Shown piece by piece: positions 24,466-32,897 of a stretch of 64,000 nt of DNA (positions are counted from its first letter, which is position 1; each line of letters begins with the position of its first letter). Location of the stretch: NCBI RefSeq assembly GCF_000814475.1, contig NZ_JSVC01000045.1:101172-165171 (forward strand), in the 5' to 3' direction. This DNA is from Flavihumibacter solisilvae. Its GTDB lineage: Bacteria; Bacteroidota; Bacteroidia; Chitinophagales; Chitinophagaceae. The position numbers and the translations under genes are program-made. A model generated the notes under the pieces. The model was given only the letters and a program-made list of their open reading frames with translations, made no database searches and was not told where the DNA came from.

Positions 24466-26094
24466 TTACCAGAACACCGTGTACAGGGCAACGAGAATTC
24501 CGCAGATGAGAATTGACCCTGCGAGGAAACCCGGCGACACCCGGAACATCGATTTGTCAATTATCATCGTCTTGCCTTCGTTTGACCGAGGGCGCAACAG
24601 GCTCATCAGGGTCATAACAATGATGATCAGTCCAAATGCGATCGTCATCCGATCCAGGAAAGGAAAATCAGGGAAACAGCCGTTGGTCCAGGCAGGTAAA
24701 AATTTAAGTGCCGTTGAAACGGGGATAGTCAGCAAAGCGCCCGCCATTGCTGCGGCCGACGTGGTCCGTTTCCAGAAAAAGCCCATCAGGAAAATTGCCA
24801 GTACGCCCGGCGAAATAAAGCCCACATACTCCTGGATGAACTGGTATGCCTGGTCAAGCGTTTTCAATGAGGGTGTCACCACCGCTGCTATTGCCATGGA
24901 TACAACTACTGTCCACCTGCCAATCAATACGAGCCGGCTTTCAGAAGCTTCCTTATTGATGTATTTCTTGTAAATATCGAGCGAGTAAATTGTGGAGATA
25001 CTATTGGCTTTTCCTGCGAGCGATGCCACAATGGCTGCTGTCAACGCTGCGAAGGCAACGCCTTTCAAACCCGCAGGCAACAGGTTCATCAGTGTCGGGT
25101 AAGCATGGTCAGGTTTTAGCGTGCCGGCTGCATCTGTCATTTCCTGCGCGAACATGCCGTTTTGATGCAACACGTACATTACAATTCCGGGCAATACAGC
25201 TATAACCGGCACAAGTAGTTTCAGGAAAGCAGCGAAAAGGATCCCCTGTCTTGCCGTGCGTAAATCCGCACCCAAAGCCCGCTGCGTGATATATTGGTTA
25301 CATCCCCAGTAATTCAGGTTGTTGATCCACATGCCTCCTATCAGTACCGACAGGCCTGGCAGGTCGCGGTAGTAGGGATGATCTTTTTCGAAGATCATAT
25401 GAAAATGCGTCGGTGCCTCTTTTCGCAGTACCGAAAGTCCTTTCCAGATATCCTGGCCATAGCCGAATTTATCTGCAAGCAATTGCAGTGCAAGGTAAGT
25501 CGTTACAAGACCGCCGATGATCAGCACCGCCACCTGTATCACATCAGTATAGCCTATCACTTTCATCCCACCGAGTGTTACGAAAATGGCAAATACACTC
25601 AGTCCGACGATACACCATTCAAACGGGATCTGCGATATAGAAGAGATCGCCAGCGCACCGAGGTAAATGATGGAAGTCAGGTTTACAAATACATATACGA
25701 GCAGCCAGAACACAGCCATTACTGTACTCACCTTATCATTGTACCGCTTAGCGAGGAATTGCGGCATTGTGAAGATGTGATTCTTCAGATACAGCGGGAT
25801 AAAAAAAACTGCAACAATAATCAAGGTTGCAGCTGCCATCCACTCGTACGTGGAGATTGCCAGTCCGAGCGCAAAGCCCGATCCCGACATACCAATAAAA
25901 TGTTCTGCGGATATATTTGAAGCAATGAGCGATGCGCCGATAGCCCACCAGGTCAGTGAACCCTCGGCAAGAAAGAAATCACCAGAGCTTGTTGTCGCGG
26001 AACGTTTACGGTGATATACATAATAGCCATAGGCTACCACGACTATAAAGTAAATGACAAATACAATATAGTCGGCCGTTTGCAATGTTTTCAT
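24466..26094 (-). CDS. SSS-family sodium/solute symporter (SGLT-like), likely inositol or sugar transporter
   Basis: This 542-residue inner-membrane protein has about 14 hydrophobic segments. Family signatures include GDFFLAEGSLTWWAIGASLI followed by ASNISAEHFIGMSG, WMAAATLIIVAVFFIPLYLK, and GKANSISTIYSLDIYKKYIN with the core SLAGKANSISTI. The SGLT-like N-terminus and the upstream inositol oxygenase gene (10-bp gap, same strand) make myo-inositol the most plausible substrate; that is inference from context. Transport would be driven by sodium. Confidence 0.93.
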   Translation of the reverse strand: MKTLQTADYIVFVIYFIVVVAYGYYVYHRKRSATTSSGDFFLAEGSLTWWAIGASLIASNISAEHFIGMSGSGFALGLAISTYEWMAAATLIIVAVFFIPLYLKNHIFTMPQFLAKRYNDKVSTVMAVFWLLVYVFVNLTSIIYLGALAISSISQIPFEWCIVGLSVFAIFVTLGGMKVIGYTDVIQVAVLIIGGLVTTYLALQLLADKFGYGQDIWKGLSVLRKEAPTHFHMIFEKDHPYYRDLPGLSVLIGGMWINNLNYWGCNQYITQRALGADLRTARQGILFAAFLKLLVPVIAVLPGIVMYVLHQNGMFAQEMTDAAGTLKPDHAYPTLMNLLPAGLKGVAFAALTAAIVASLAGKANSISTIYSLDIYKKYINKEASESRLVLIGRWTVVVSMAIAAVVTPSLKTLDQAYQFIQEYVGFISPGVLAIFLMGFFWKRTTSAAAMAGALLTIPVSTALKFLPAWTNGCFPDFPFLDRMTIAFGLIIIVMTLMSLLRPRSNEGKTMIIDKSMFRVSPGFLAGSILICGILVALYTVFW

Positions 26095-26104
26095 GCGGGT
26101 GCGA

Positions 26105-26995
26105 TCAGAATTTCAGCGTAGCCGGTAAATATTTTGCAACCAGTTCTTCGTAATAAGGACGCAGTTTTTTCCAGTCCGGTGGCTCAGGATTCTTTGAATA
26201 CAAGTCATACGGATTAAACAGCTTCACCCATTTGAGCATTTCGCGATCATGATCATCGAGCAGGTAATCATATTCCCCCTCCCGGTGCCATGCATAGAAA
26301 GAATGGTAACGCAGCATGTATAGACCCGGTTCAGGCAAATGATCTTTCATCATCTGGTATACGTATTCGTCATGTCCCCATGACATATGTACATTCCGCA
26401 ATCCACAATTTCGCTCGTACACACCCGTTTCTGTCTGGTATTCAGATACGTTGTAATCGGGGTTATTCTGAAAGTATTCGGGATAAACAACTTTATTGGA
26501 ATAAGCGCAGCCAACAGGAAACGTGTCGCCCACAACAGCCCACTGCGGTTCACCGAAGAGGCACAGTACTTTTCCCATATCGTGCATCAGTCCTACGAGC
26601 ACCATCCAGTCAGGATGACCGTCTTTACGGATAGCTTCTGAAGTCTGCAGCAGGTGCTGGAACTGGTCGAGGTCAGTATCAGGATCTGAATCATCAACCA
26701 GCTGGTTCAGGAAATTAAACGCTTCCCACACCGGCATTTCCTTCTTATCGAACTTAAGGTATTCTGCGCGCTTTTCCAGTACAAAGGAATAGGTCTGGTA
26801 GGTATGGTTGAGCCGGTAGAATTCCCGTACAGTATCCCTTTCAGGATTGTCATAATTGCGGTATTCATCCGTGGATTTGGACGAGGCAATGGAATCTGGC
26901 TCAGGGTACCGCTCAAGTACGGCATCTTCCCATTCATCTAAGCTCTTAAGTGGCTTAACTTCTTTTTCGGTAAACTCGTTACGTGTTGCTGACAT
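26105..26995 (-). CDS. myo-Inositol oxygenase (MIOX) family protein
   Basis: This protein has 296 residues from the ATG at 26995; an upstream ATG at 27049 would overlap the divergent gene. MIOX is a mixed-valent di-iron enzyme that cleaves myo-inositol to D-glucuronate in the cytosol. The expected iron ligands are visible: His114 (QFQHLLQTSEAIR), His138-Asp139 (GLMHDMGK), His208 (SWGHDEYVY), His231 (RYHSFYAWH) and Asp264 (FNPYDLYSK). Substrate-site segments such as GDTFPVGC are conserved too. It leads an operon with an SSS symporter and a PQQ dehydrogenase. MIOX is best known from eukaryotes and is patchy in bacteria. Glucuronate catabolism genes are not in the window. Confidence 0.95.
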   Translation of the reverse strand: MSATRNEFTEKEVKPLKSLDEWEDAVLERYPEPDSIASSKSTDEYRNYDNPERDTVREFYRLNHTYQTYSFVLEKRAEYLKFDKKEMPVWEAFNFLNQLVDDSDPDTDLDQFQHLLQTSEAIRKDGHPDWMVLVGLMHDMGKVLCLFGEPQWAVVGDTFPVGCAYSNKVVYPEYFQNNPDYNVSEYQTETGVYERNCGLRNVHMSWGHDEYVYQMMKDHLPEPGLYMLRYHSFYAWHREGEYDYLLDDHDREMLKWVKLFNPYDLYSKNPEPPDWKKLRPYYEELVAKYLPATLKF

Positions 26996-27041
26996 GGCAA
27001 GTGGATTATCGTGAGTGCAAAAATTACGCAAATAATTCGTT

Positions 27042-29453
27042 ATGTTCAAGAACTATCTCAAAACCGCCATCCGGAACCTGGTAAGGTATAAAGGATTTTC
27101 TATCATCAACATTACAGGATTAACGGCCGGAATTGCAGGTTGCATCCTTATCGGACTGTTTATACTTGACGAACATTCGTTCGATCGCTTCATCCCCGGC
27201 CACCAGAATATTTACCGGCTGTATAACATCAGGTATGCGCAGGATGAAGAAGGCGCTAAGTTTGGTACAGTGCCGCCTACTTTCGGGGTGGCCGCAGCAA
27301 AAGATTTTCCCGAAGTGAGTTCAAGCCTGAGGATGTTGCACTCAATGGATGCCGACCTTCTTGAATCGGGAGACATCAAAGCGTATGAAGGTGATGCCAT
27401 CTGGGCAGAAAATACTTTCCTTTCCTTTTTCCCGCTCAACCTTAAATACGGCAGCGCAGAAAAAGCAATGGAAGGACCTCATAAAGTTGTGCTGACTGAA
27501 AAGATCGCTGACAAATATTTTCCACGGACAAACCCCGTTGGAAAAACACTCGTCATCAACAAAGAAAACTTTACAGTTACCGCAGTTCTCAAAAAAGTTC
27601 CAGAAAATTTTCACCTGCGGTTCGATTACCTTATTTCATTGGGCACGCTGAACCTACCGAAAGAAAGGATGGAGAGCTGGAACTGGCAGCAGTTCTATAC
27701 ATATGTGAAACTTAAGGATGGCGCCGATGGAGTGGCCTTCGAAAAAAAGTTCCGCGACTATGTCAGTGCACGCGCACATCCCATAACTAAGCCCGCCGGT
27801 TATTATTATATTCCCTACCTGCAGCAACTGTCCGAACTGCATTTACATTCTGCAGATTTCCGGCACGATGAACTACCCGTTAAAGGCAATATCATCTATG
27901 TAAACGCACTTACCTATATCGCCATTTTTGTACTTGCCATCGCCTGCTTCAATTTCATTAATCTGGCTACGGCCAGGGCTGGCCGCAGGGCAAGGGAAAT
28001 CGGAGTAAGGAAAGTTATGGGGGCTGACCGGAAAGCCCTCATCTTCCAGTTTCTGGGCGAAACAGTTTTGTTATCACTCTTCTCTGTCCTACTCGCTGCC
28101 CTTGTTGCGATGCTGCTGCTTCAGCCATTGAACCAGTTTACCGGCAAGTCTATTTCATTCCGGCCGTTTACTGAATGGTTACCCGCGCTTGCGATTGTTG
28201 GCGGTGGAATCTTAACAGGCCTCCTTGCCGGGGCTTATCCCGCGTTTTATTTATCGGGATTTCAGCCCGCGAAAGTTATCAAGGGAAACCAGCCGGCATC
28301 ATTCGGTACAGGCAAAAGCTGGCTCCGGGAATCGCTGGTGGTGGTGCAGTTTTCCCTGAGTGCACTACTGATCATTTGTACCATTGTAGTATTCCGGCAA
28401 ACCGGTTACCTGCACAATAAAGATCTGGGATTCAGAAAAGACCAGGTGGTCTTGTTCCGTCTGCGGGGTAACATGTCAGAAAAACTCGATGCGCTTAAAC
28501 AGGAACTGAAGAAGGATCCGCATATCATATCGGCCACAGCGGGCTATGGTTTTCCTGGTGACATGCTGGCTGGCGATGAAATCATTGTGCCGGGAAAAGG
28601 AACGTTCGGTGCCAAACAATTGATGGTTGACCACGATTATGCATCCACGCTGGGCATCAGGTTTATTGCCGGACGGGATTTTTCCCGTGATATGAAAACT
28701 GACCCTGACGAAGCATTCGTGATCAATGAATCGGCTGTCCGGGAACTGGGATTTGGCACCCCGGAGAAAGCGATCGGGCAACCACTGCAGTGGACGAAAT
28801 GGTATGGTGAAGGCGATTCGATCAAAAGAGGAAGAGTGATCGGGGTGATCAAAGATTTCCATTACTCGAGCCTTCATGAAAAGATCAGCACAACCATACT
28901 TCAATTGTTCCCCGAACATTACCAGATGGCGGTTAAAGTCAGCGGTGACGATATCCGGTCAACAATTAATTATATGCAGTCTACCTGGTCGGCATTCAAC
29001 CAGGATTATCCTTTCGAATATAAATTCCTCGATGAAAATTTTAACCGCATGTACAAAGCGGAAGACAGGCTAAGTACATTGCTGTTGATCTTTACTATCA
29101 TGGCCATTTTCGTTGGATGCCTGGGACTCTTTGGGCTAGCCGCGTTCAGTGCAGAAAAGCGGGCAAAGGAAATCAGCATCCGCAAAATCCTCGGTGCAGG
29201 AATAACAGACATTGTATCATTGTTATCTCGCCGGTTCATAGCATTGATCGTTGTGGCCTCGCTTGTTGCATTCCCCATAGCATGGTGGGCTATGCATGAA
29301 TGGCTTCAGCATTTCCCATACAGGCTGTCGATGAATGCCGGCATTTTCGCGTTTGCGCTAACATTGTCGCTGCTTATTGCATTTGCAGCGATCAGCTTTC
29401 AATCCATCAAAGCCGCAGTCGCAAACCCTGTTGATAAGTTAAGGAATGAATGA
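27042..29453 (+). CDS. MacB/FtsX-like ABC transporter permease
   Basis: This 803-residue protein has the double MacB-periplasmic-core/FtsX layout common in Bacteroidota. The N-terminal membrane helix follows MFKNYLKTAIRNLVRYKGFS. The first periplasmic domain spans about 45-270, then three helices around residues 290, 345 and 385 with the FtsX motif RAGRRAREIGVRKVMGADRK. A second periplasmic domain follows (about 450-670), then three C-terminal helices with AFSAEKRAKEISIRKILGAG. Such permeases move lipoproteins, peptides or drugs outward with a separate ATPase, which is not adjacent here. It is divergent from the MIOX operon. Confidence 0.94.
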   Translation: MFKNYLKTAIRNLVRYKGFSIINITGLTAGIAGCILIGLFILDEHSFDRFIPGHQNIYRLYNIRYAQDEEGAKFGTVPPTFGVAAAKDFPEVSSSLRMLHSMDADLLESGDIKAYEGDAIWAENTFLSFFPLNLKYGSAEKAMEGPHKVVLTEKIADKYFPRTNPVGKTLVINKENFTVTAVLKKVPENFHLRFDYLISLGTLNLPKERMESWNWQQFYTYVKLKDGADGVAFEKKFRDYVSARAHPITKPAGYYYIPYLQQLSELHLHSADFRHDELPVKGNIIYVNALTYIAIFVLAIACFNFINLATARAGRRAREIGVRKVMGADRKALIFQFLGETVLLSLFSVLLAALVAMLLLQPLNQFTGKSISFRPFTEWLPALAIVGGGILTGLLAGAYPAFYLSGFQPAKVIKGNQPASFGTGKSWLRESLVVVQFSLSALLIICTIVVFRQTGYLHNKDLGFRKDQVVLFRLRGNMSEKLDALKQELKKDPHIISATAGYGFPGDMLAGDEIIVPGKGTFGAKQLMVDHDYASTLGIRFIAGRDFSRDMKTDPDEAFVINESAVRELGFGTPEKAIGQPLQWTKWYGEGDSIKRGRVIGVIKDFHYSSLHEKISTTILQLFPEHYQMAVKVSGDDIRSTINYMQSTWSAFNQDYPFEYKFLDENFNRMYKAEDRLSTLLLIFTIMAIFVGCLGLFGLAAFSAEKRAKEISIRKILGAGITDIVSLLSRRFIALIVVASLVAFPIAWWAMHEWLQHFPYRLSMNAGIFAFALTLSLLIAFAAISFQSIKAAVANPVDKLRNE

Positions 29454-29474
29454 ACCGCAACTCGAAGTACTTAA

Positions 29475-31145
29475 TCAGTGTTGTACGATAATTTTTTCAT
29501 TCCATCGCGATCCGCTTTTGTCCCAGATCACGAGCTCATATAAACCATTGGCCAGGCTGCCGACCGTGATGGTTGTGTTTGATGAGGTAACGAGTCCCTG
29601 CTTCACCAGCACACCCGAACGATCGAACAAAGTGTATTTCGCTGTTTGAGCAAGCGACTCGACCGGCACCGTAAAGCTGACCTGCTGGCTCGCCGGGTTC
29701 GGGTATGCGCGCTGAGTCGGCGCAAACTTTTGAATTCCTGCAGGCGGAGCTACCGAAGTAAGCTCATCCGGGCAAACTGTAGAAGTACGGAGGTCGTAAG
29801 ATGCGAGCAGGGCGCGCTGGAACGGAAGACCTCTTTCACCACCTACAATCAGTTGATTGTCGGCAATCGCCCCGCTGTATACGTAACCAAATGTCTCTGG
29901 CACTTCAAGAACCCCGTTGGTGGCGAATCCTTTGTTAAGGCGGCCAGACTTATCGAGGCAGATGATCACGCGCCGGTAGTCGTCATTGTCATGCCTGTAA
30001 ATGGCTCCCACGATCCAGATATTGCCATTATCCTGTAGCACCATGGTGCGGGTTTGACTGGAGAGCTCACCTTCCTTATAAAAATGCATTTTGACACCGT
30101 TGTCACCAAAGCTCCTGTCGAACTGTCCATTGGTCATAAGCCTTGCCAGCCCGATCGAGTTATAGTATTCATGTGGACTGGTTTCACCACATAATAAAAT
30201 TTTCCCGTCGGGTTGAATGACCATGCTGCGCAGGTATGTCCGGAACAGCCCAAAGCTCACTTCCTTTTTTCCGCCAGTGCCGAAATATTTGTCGGGGTTG
30301 CCATATTTATCTATCCTCGTCAATACAAGTGTGCTGTTTTCGAGAAATCCGGAAGTCATGGCCAGCAGGATCTTGCCATCTTTCTGTACCTGCAGGGTTA
30401 CCGGATAATTTTCGAGTTTGTTGTGATCGATTCCAAGCAGTCCATTCCGGGAAAATGAATAATCAAGATTGCCATCCTGGTGGAACCTGGCAAGTATCAC
30501 GTCCGCATAATCAGTGAAATTATCCGAGCCATCGTATTCCCTGTTGAAAGAGGCCGCAACAAGGATCTTGCCGTCGGGCTGTTGGTAAACCTGTGCAGTA
30601 GCGAGAAAATCCATAGGAAAGCCGTGTGAGGTAATCAAAGTTCCCCCGTTACCAAACCGGTGGTCAGGTTTCCCATGTTTATCAAAACGTCGGAAGAGAA
30701 ACTTTTCCTTGCCATCCTTAACAATACTGAAGCCGGTAAGGATCTTGTCATCCTGTGTCACGACCATTCCCAGGAATTTCAGCCAGGGGAATGTGGGTGG
30801 TTGCAGCTTAATAAATCCGGAGTTGCCGAAACCATTATTAAGTTTACCTGAAGAAGAAAAGCTGCTGATGATATAGGGATACTCGGATGAATAGGAAGCG
30901 ATAGTAATGAGATTGCCTGATGTTTGGCGGTGGATCTTCGTCCAACCTGTTACATACCCCGGCTCAGCGCCATTAAGCGCTGTCAGTGTAACGCCCTGGT
31001 TGCCGAATGGCTTATAGAGTGCGCCGCTTTGTGATACTGCGGAAAGACAGGTCAGTAAGCAAATACAGAAGAGGCAGGTCTGTTTGAGGGATGGAATATC
31101 GGGAATGCACAGGATGTTCCCATGAGGAGTAGAGTTGTAAGGCAT
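29475..31145 (-). CDS. Delta-60 repeat protein with T9SS type A sorting domain
   Basis: This 556-residue secreted protein begins with a hydrophobic signal (about residues 20-39, CLFCICLLTCLSAVSQ). The body is a series of about 50-60 residue repeats of the delta-60 type, each with a core such as KPFGNQGVTL, NGFGNSGFIK, HRFGNGGTLI, KYFGTGGKKEV, RSFGDNGVKM and KGFATNGVLEV alternating with QPDGKILLCG-like turns, forming a predicted propeller. The last 80 residues are a Por-secretion sorting domain (YPNPASQQVSFTVPV to ANGLYELVIWD). It is therefore exported by the type IX system and fixed to the surface. The ligand is unknown. Confidence 0.92.
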   Translation of the reverse strand: MPYNSTPHGNILCIPDIPSLKQTCLFCICLLTCLSAVSQSGALYKPFGNQGVTLTALNGAEPGYVTGWTKIHRQTSGNLITIASYSSEYPYIISSFSSSGKLNNGFGNSGFIKLQPPTFPWLKFLGMVVTQDDKILTGFSIVKDGKEKFLFRRFDKHGKPDHRFGNGGTLITSHGFPMDFLATAQVYQQPDGKILVAASFNREYDGSDNFTDYADVILARFHQDGNLDYSFSRNGLLGIDHNKLENYPVTLQVQKDGKILLAMTSGFLENSTLVLTRIDKYGNPDKYFGTGGKKEVSFGLFRTYLRSMVIQPDGKILLCGETSPHEYYNSIGLARLMTNGQFDRSFGDNGVKMHFYKEGELSSQTRTMVLQDNGNIWIVGAIYRHDNDDYRRVIICLDKSGRLNKGFATNGVLEVPETFGYVYSGAIADNQLIVGGERGLPFQRALLASYDLRTSTVCPDELTSVAPPAGIQKFAPTQRAYPNPASQQVSFTVPVESLAQTAKYTLFDRSGVLVKQGLVTSSNTTITVGSLANGLYELVIWDKSGSRWNEKIIVQH

Positions 31146-31308
31146 AAGGTCTGTTTAACAGTTAATAAAGGAGTAGATCAGAGGGAGGGAAAAATCTTCG
31201 GCTTTATAGCAGGAATCGGATGTGCAGCTGCGTTAGGTGTGTAGAAATTACAAAAAAATCAAGTCACAAAAAAATAGTGTGAACAAATAGGTATCTATAA
31301 TCAAAAAA

Positions 31309-32427
31309 TCAAAAGTCAAAAAGCCGCAGCACTGACAATAGGGACTCAGCGAGGTCAACCATATTTTCTTCCTCAGGTGTATTTCGGTTGGTGAGGAGTA
31401 TGAGCGTGAGCCTGCGTGAAGGAACACGATAGATGATGTTACGGAAGCTGGTTGTGCTACCAGTGTGATAGATCACCTGTTCGTTATTGTTGTTTTTCCT
31501 GAGGTGCCATCCGTAACCGTAGTGAACAGTATCGCCATTGGCGAGCGTGTTGTAACGGAAAGCTTCCTGCCAGGTTGATTTTGGCAATAGTTTTCCGGAG
31601 TAAAGTGACTGGTCCCATTTATACAGGTCTTCGGTGCTGGAGTAAATGCCGCCATCGCCCAGTACGGCGCTGGTGGAACTCTGGTCTTTCCGGATCCAGC
31701 CGCTTTCATTTTTACTGTACCCCCAGGCGCGGCCGGGTATTTCATTTATACCATTTACATAGGCAACGGAGTTGTACATGCCAAGCGGATCAAATACATG
31801 TTTCCTGAGGTATGACGGGAACGACTCGCCTGAATATTTCTCAACTATCAGCGCAAGCAACGCATAGGCTGTATTACTGTATTGATACCTTGTTCCGGGC
31901 TCGAAGTAAAGAGAATCCTGCTTCATGATAATTTCAAGCACACCCCGATCCATAACCTGTGGATTCATGGCGCTGCCTGCAACAAAATTTTCGTAGTCAA
32001 CAAGACCGGATGTGTGGGTCAGTAAATGTTTTATTGTAACTTTTTCACCATAAGCAGGAAAGCCCGGAAAGATATCGGTGAGGGATGTGGCGAGGGAAAT
32101 CTTTTTTTTGCCAACCAGCTGGAGAATGCAGGTTGCTGTGAATTGTTTAGTGACCGACGCCAGCCTGAAGTTATGGGTGGCTTTAACGGCAACATGGTTT
32201 TCTATGTCAGCGCTGCCGTAAGTGCGTTGGAGCAGCTTTTTCCCGTCTTTAATAACCAGCAGCGAAGCACCTGGTGTGGCAGGGCCGCTATACTGGCGAA
32301 GCAGTGAATCTATTTGCGTTAGATCCTGTGATTTCACTGTTGACGGAAGGCTGGCGAGGCCTAACAGAATAGTCGCAATCCGCCCTGTAAATGTCGCAAT
32401 CACACAAGTTGGTTTTTTATTGAGCAT
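31309..32427 (-). CDS. Serine hydrolase (class C beta-lactamase/DD-peptidase family)
   Basis: This 372-residue protein has an N-terminal signal-like segment (about 13-33). All three active-site motifs are present: SxxK at Ser91-Lys94 (LASVTKQFTA), YxN at Tyr183-Asn185 (YQYSNTAY) and HTG at 321-323. The conserved LLTHTSGLVDYENF is also seen. The family includes beta-lactamases, DD-peptidases and esterases; resistance cannot be inferred. It is divergent from the VOC gene. It is the intact counterpart of the truncated gene at 20658, although the two are different subfamily members. Confidence 0.92.
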   Translation of the reverse strand: MLNKKPTCVIATFTGRIATILLGLASLPSTVKSQDLTQIDSLLRQYSGPATPGASLLVIKDGKKLLQRTYGSADIENHVAVKATHNFRLASVTKQFTATCILQLVGKKKISLATSLTDIFPGFPAYGEKVTIKHLLTHTSGLVDYENFVAGSAMNPQVMDRGVLEIIMKQDSLYFEPGTRYQYSNTAYALLALIVEKYSGESFPSYLRKHVFDPLGMYNSVAYVNGINEIPGRAWGYSKNESGWIRKDQSSTSAVLGDGGIYSSTEDLYKWDQSLYSGKLLPKSTWQEAFRYNTLANGDTVHYGYGWHLRKNNNNEQVIYHTGSTTSFRNIIYRVPSRRLTLILLTNRNTPEEENMVDLAESLLSVLRLFDF

Positions 32428-32462
32428 CTTACTTTTACGTACAATTAAAAATAATAATCGTT

Positions 32463-32897
32463 ATGGCAAAAATGAATCCTTATCTGAATTTTGACGGCAA
32501 AGCGGAAGAAGCCTTCAATTTTTACAAGTCAGTTTTCGGAACAGAATTCGATGGCCCCATTCACCGCATCGGTGACACGCCCGGGCTCGACGGCATAACC
32601 GAAGAAGAAAAGAAAAGGGTAATGCACGTGAGCCTGCCTATTGGTGGCGGTGATGTACTGATGGCATCAGACACTGTTCCCTCCATGGGTCACAAGCTTG
32701 TTGTTGGCAACAACAATTATATCTCACTTCATCCAACCAGCCGTGAAGAAGCTGACAAATTATTCAATGGACTCTCTGCAGGTGGCGATGTCGAAATGCC
32801 ATTGGCTGAAACTTTCTGGGGCGCCTACTTCGGCAGCTTCAAAGATAAGTTTGGCGTACAGTGGATGATCAACTACCAGATGGACGCGAACAACTGA
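32463..32897 (+). CDS. VOC-family protein (PhnB/glyoxalase-like)
   Basis: This 144-residue protein is of the PhnB-like group of vicinal-oxygen-chelate proteins. The N-terminal MNPYLNFDGKAEEAFNFYKS is the family hallmark, followed by MHVSLPIGGGDVLMASDT and the C-terminal WGAYFGSFKDKFGVQWMINY. The fold is two beta-alpha-beta-beta-beta modules. Most members of this branch have no established reaction. It is a cytosolic protein. Its stop codon abuts the stop of the convergent GMC oxidoreductase (the junction TGATCA is at 32895-32900). Confidence 0.93.
   Translation: MAKMNPYLNFDGKAEEAFNFYKSVFGTEFDGPIHRIGDTPGLDGITEEEKKRVMHVSLPIGGGDVLMASDTVPSMGHKLVVGNNNYISLHPTSREEADKLFNGLSAGGDVEMPLAETFWGAYFGSFKDKFGVQWMINYQMDANN

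Noticed and set aside
25294..25920. Plus-strand ORF of 208 codons
   Set aside because: It is antisense to the SSS transporter; the composition is His/Tyr-rich and not protein-like.
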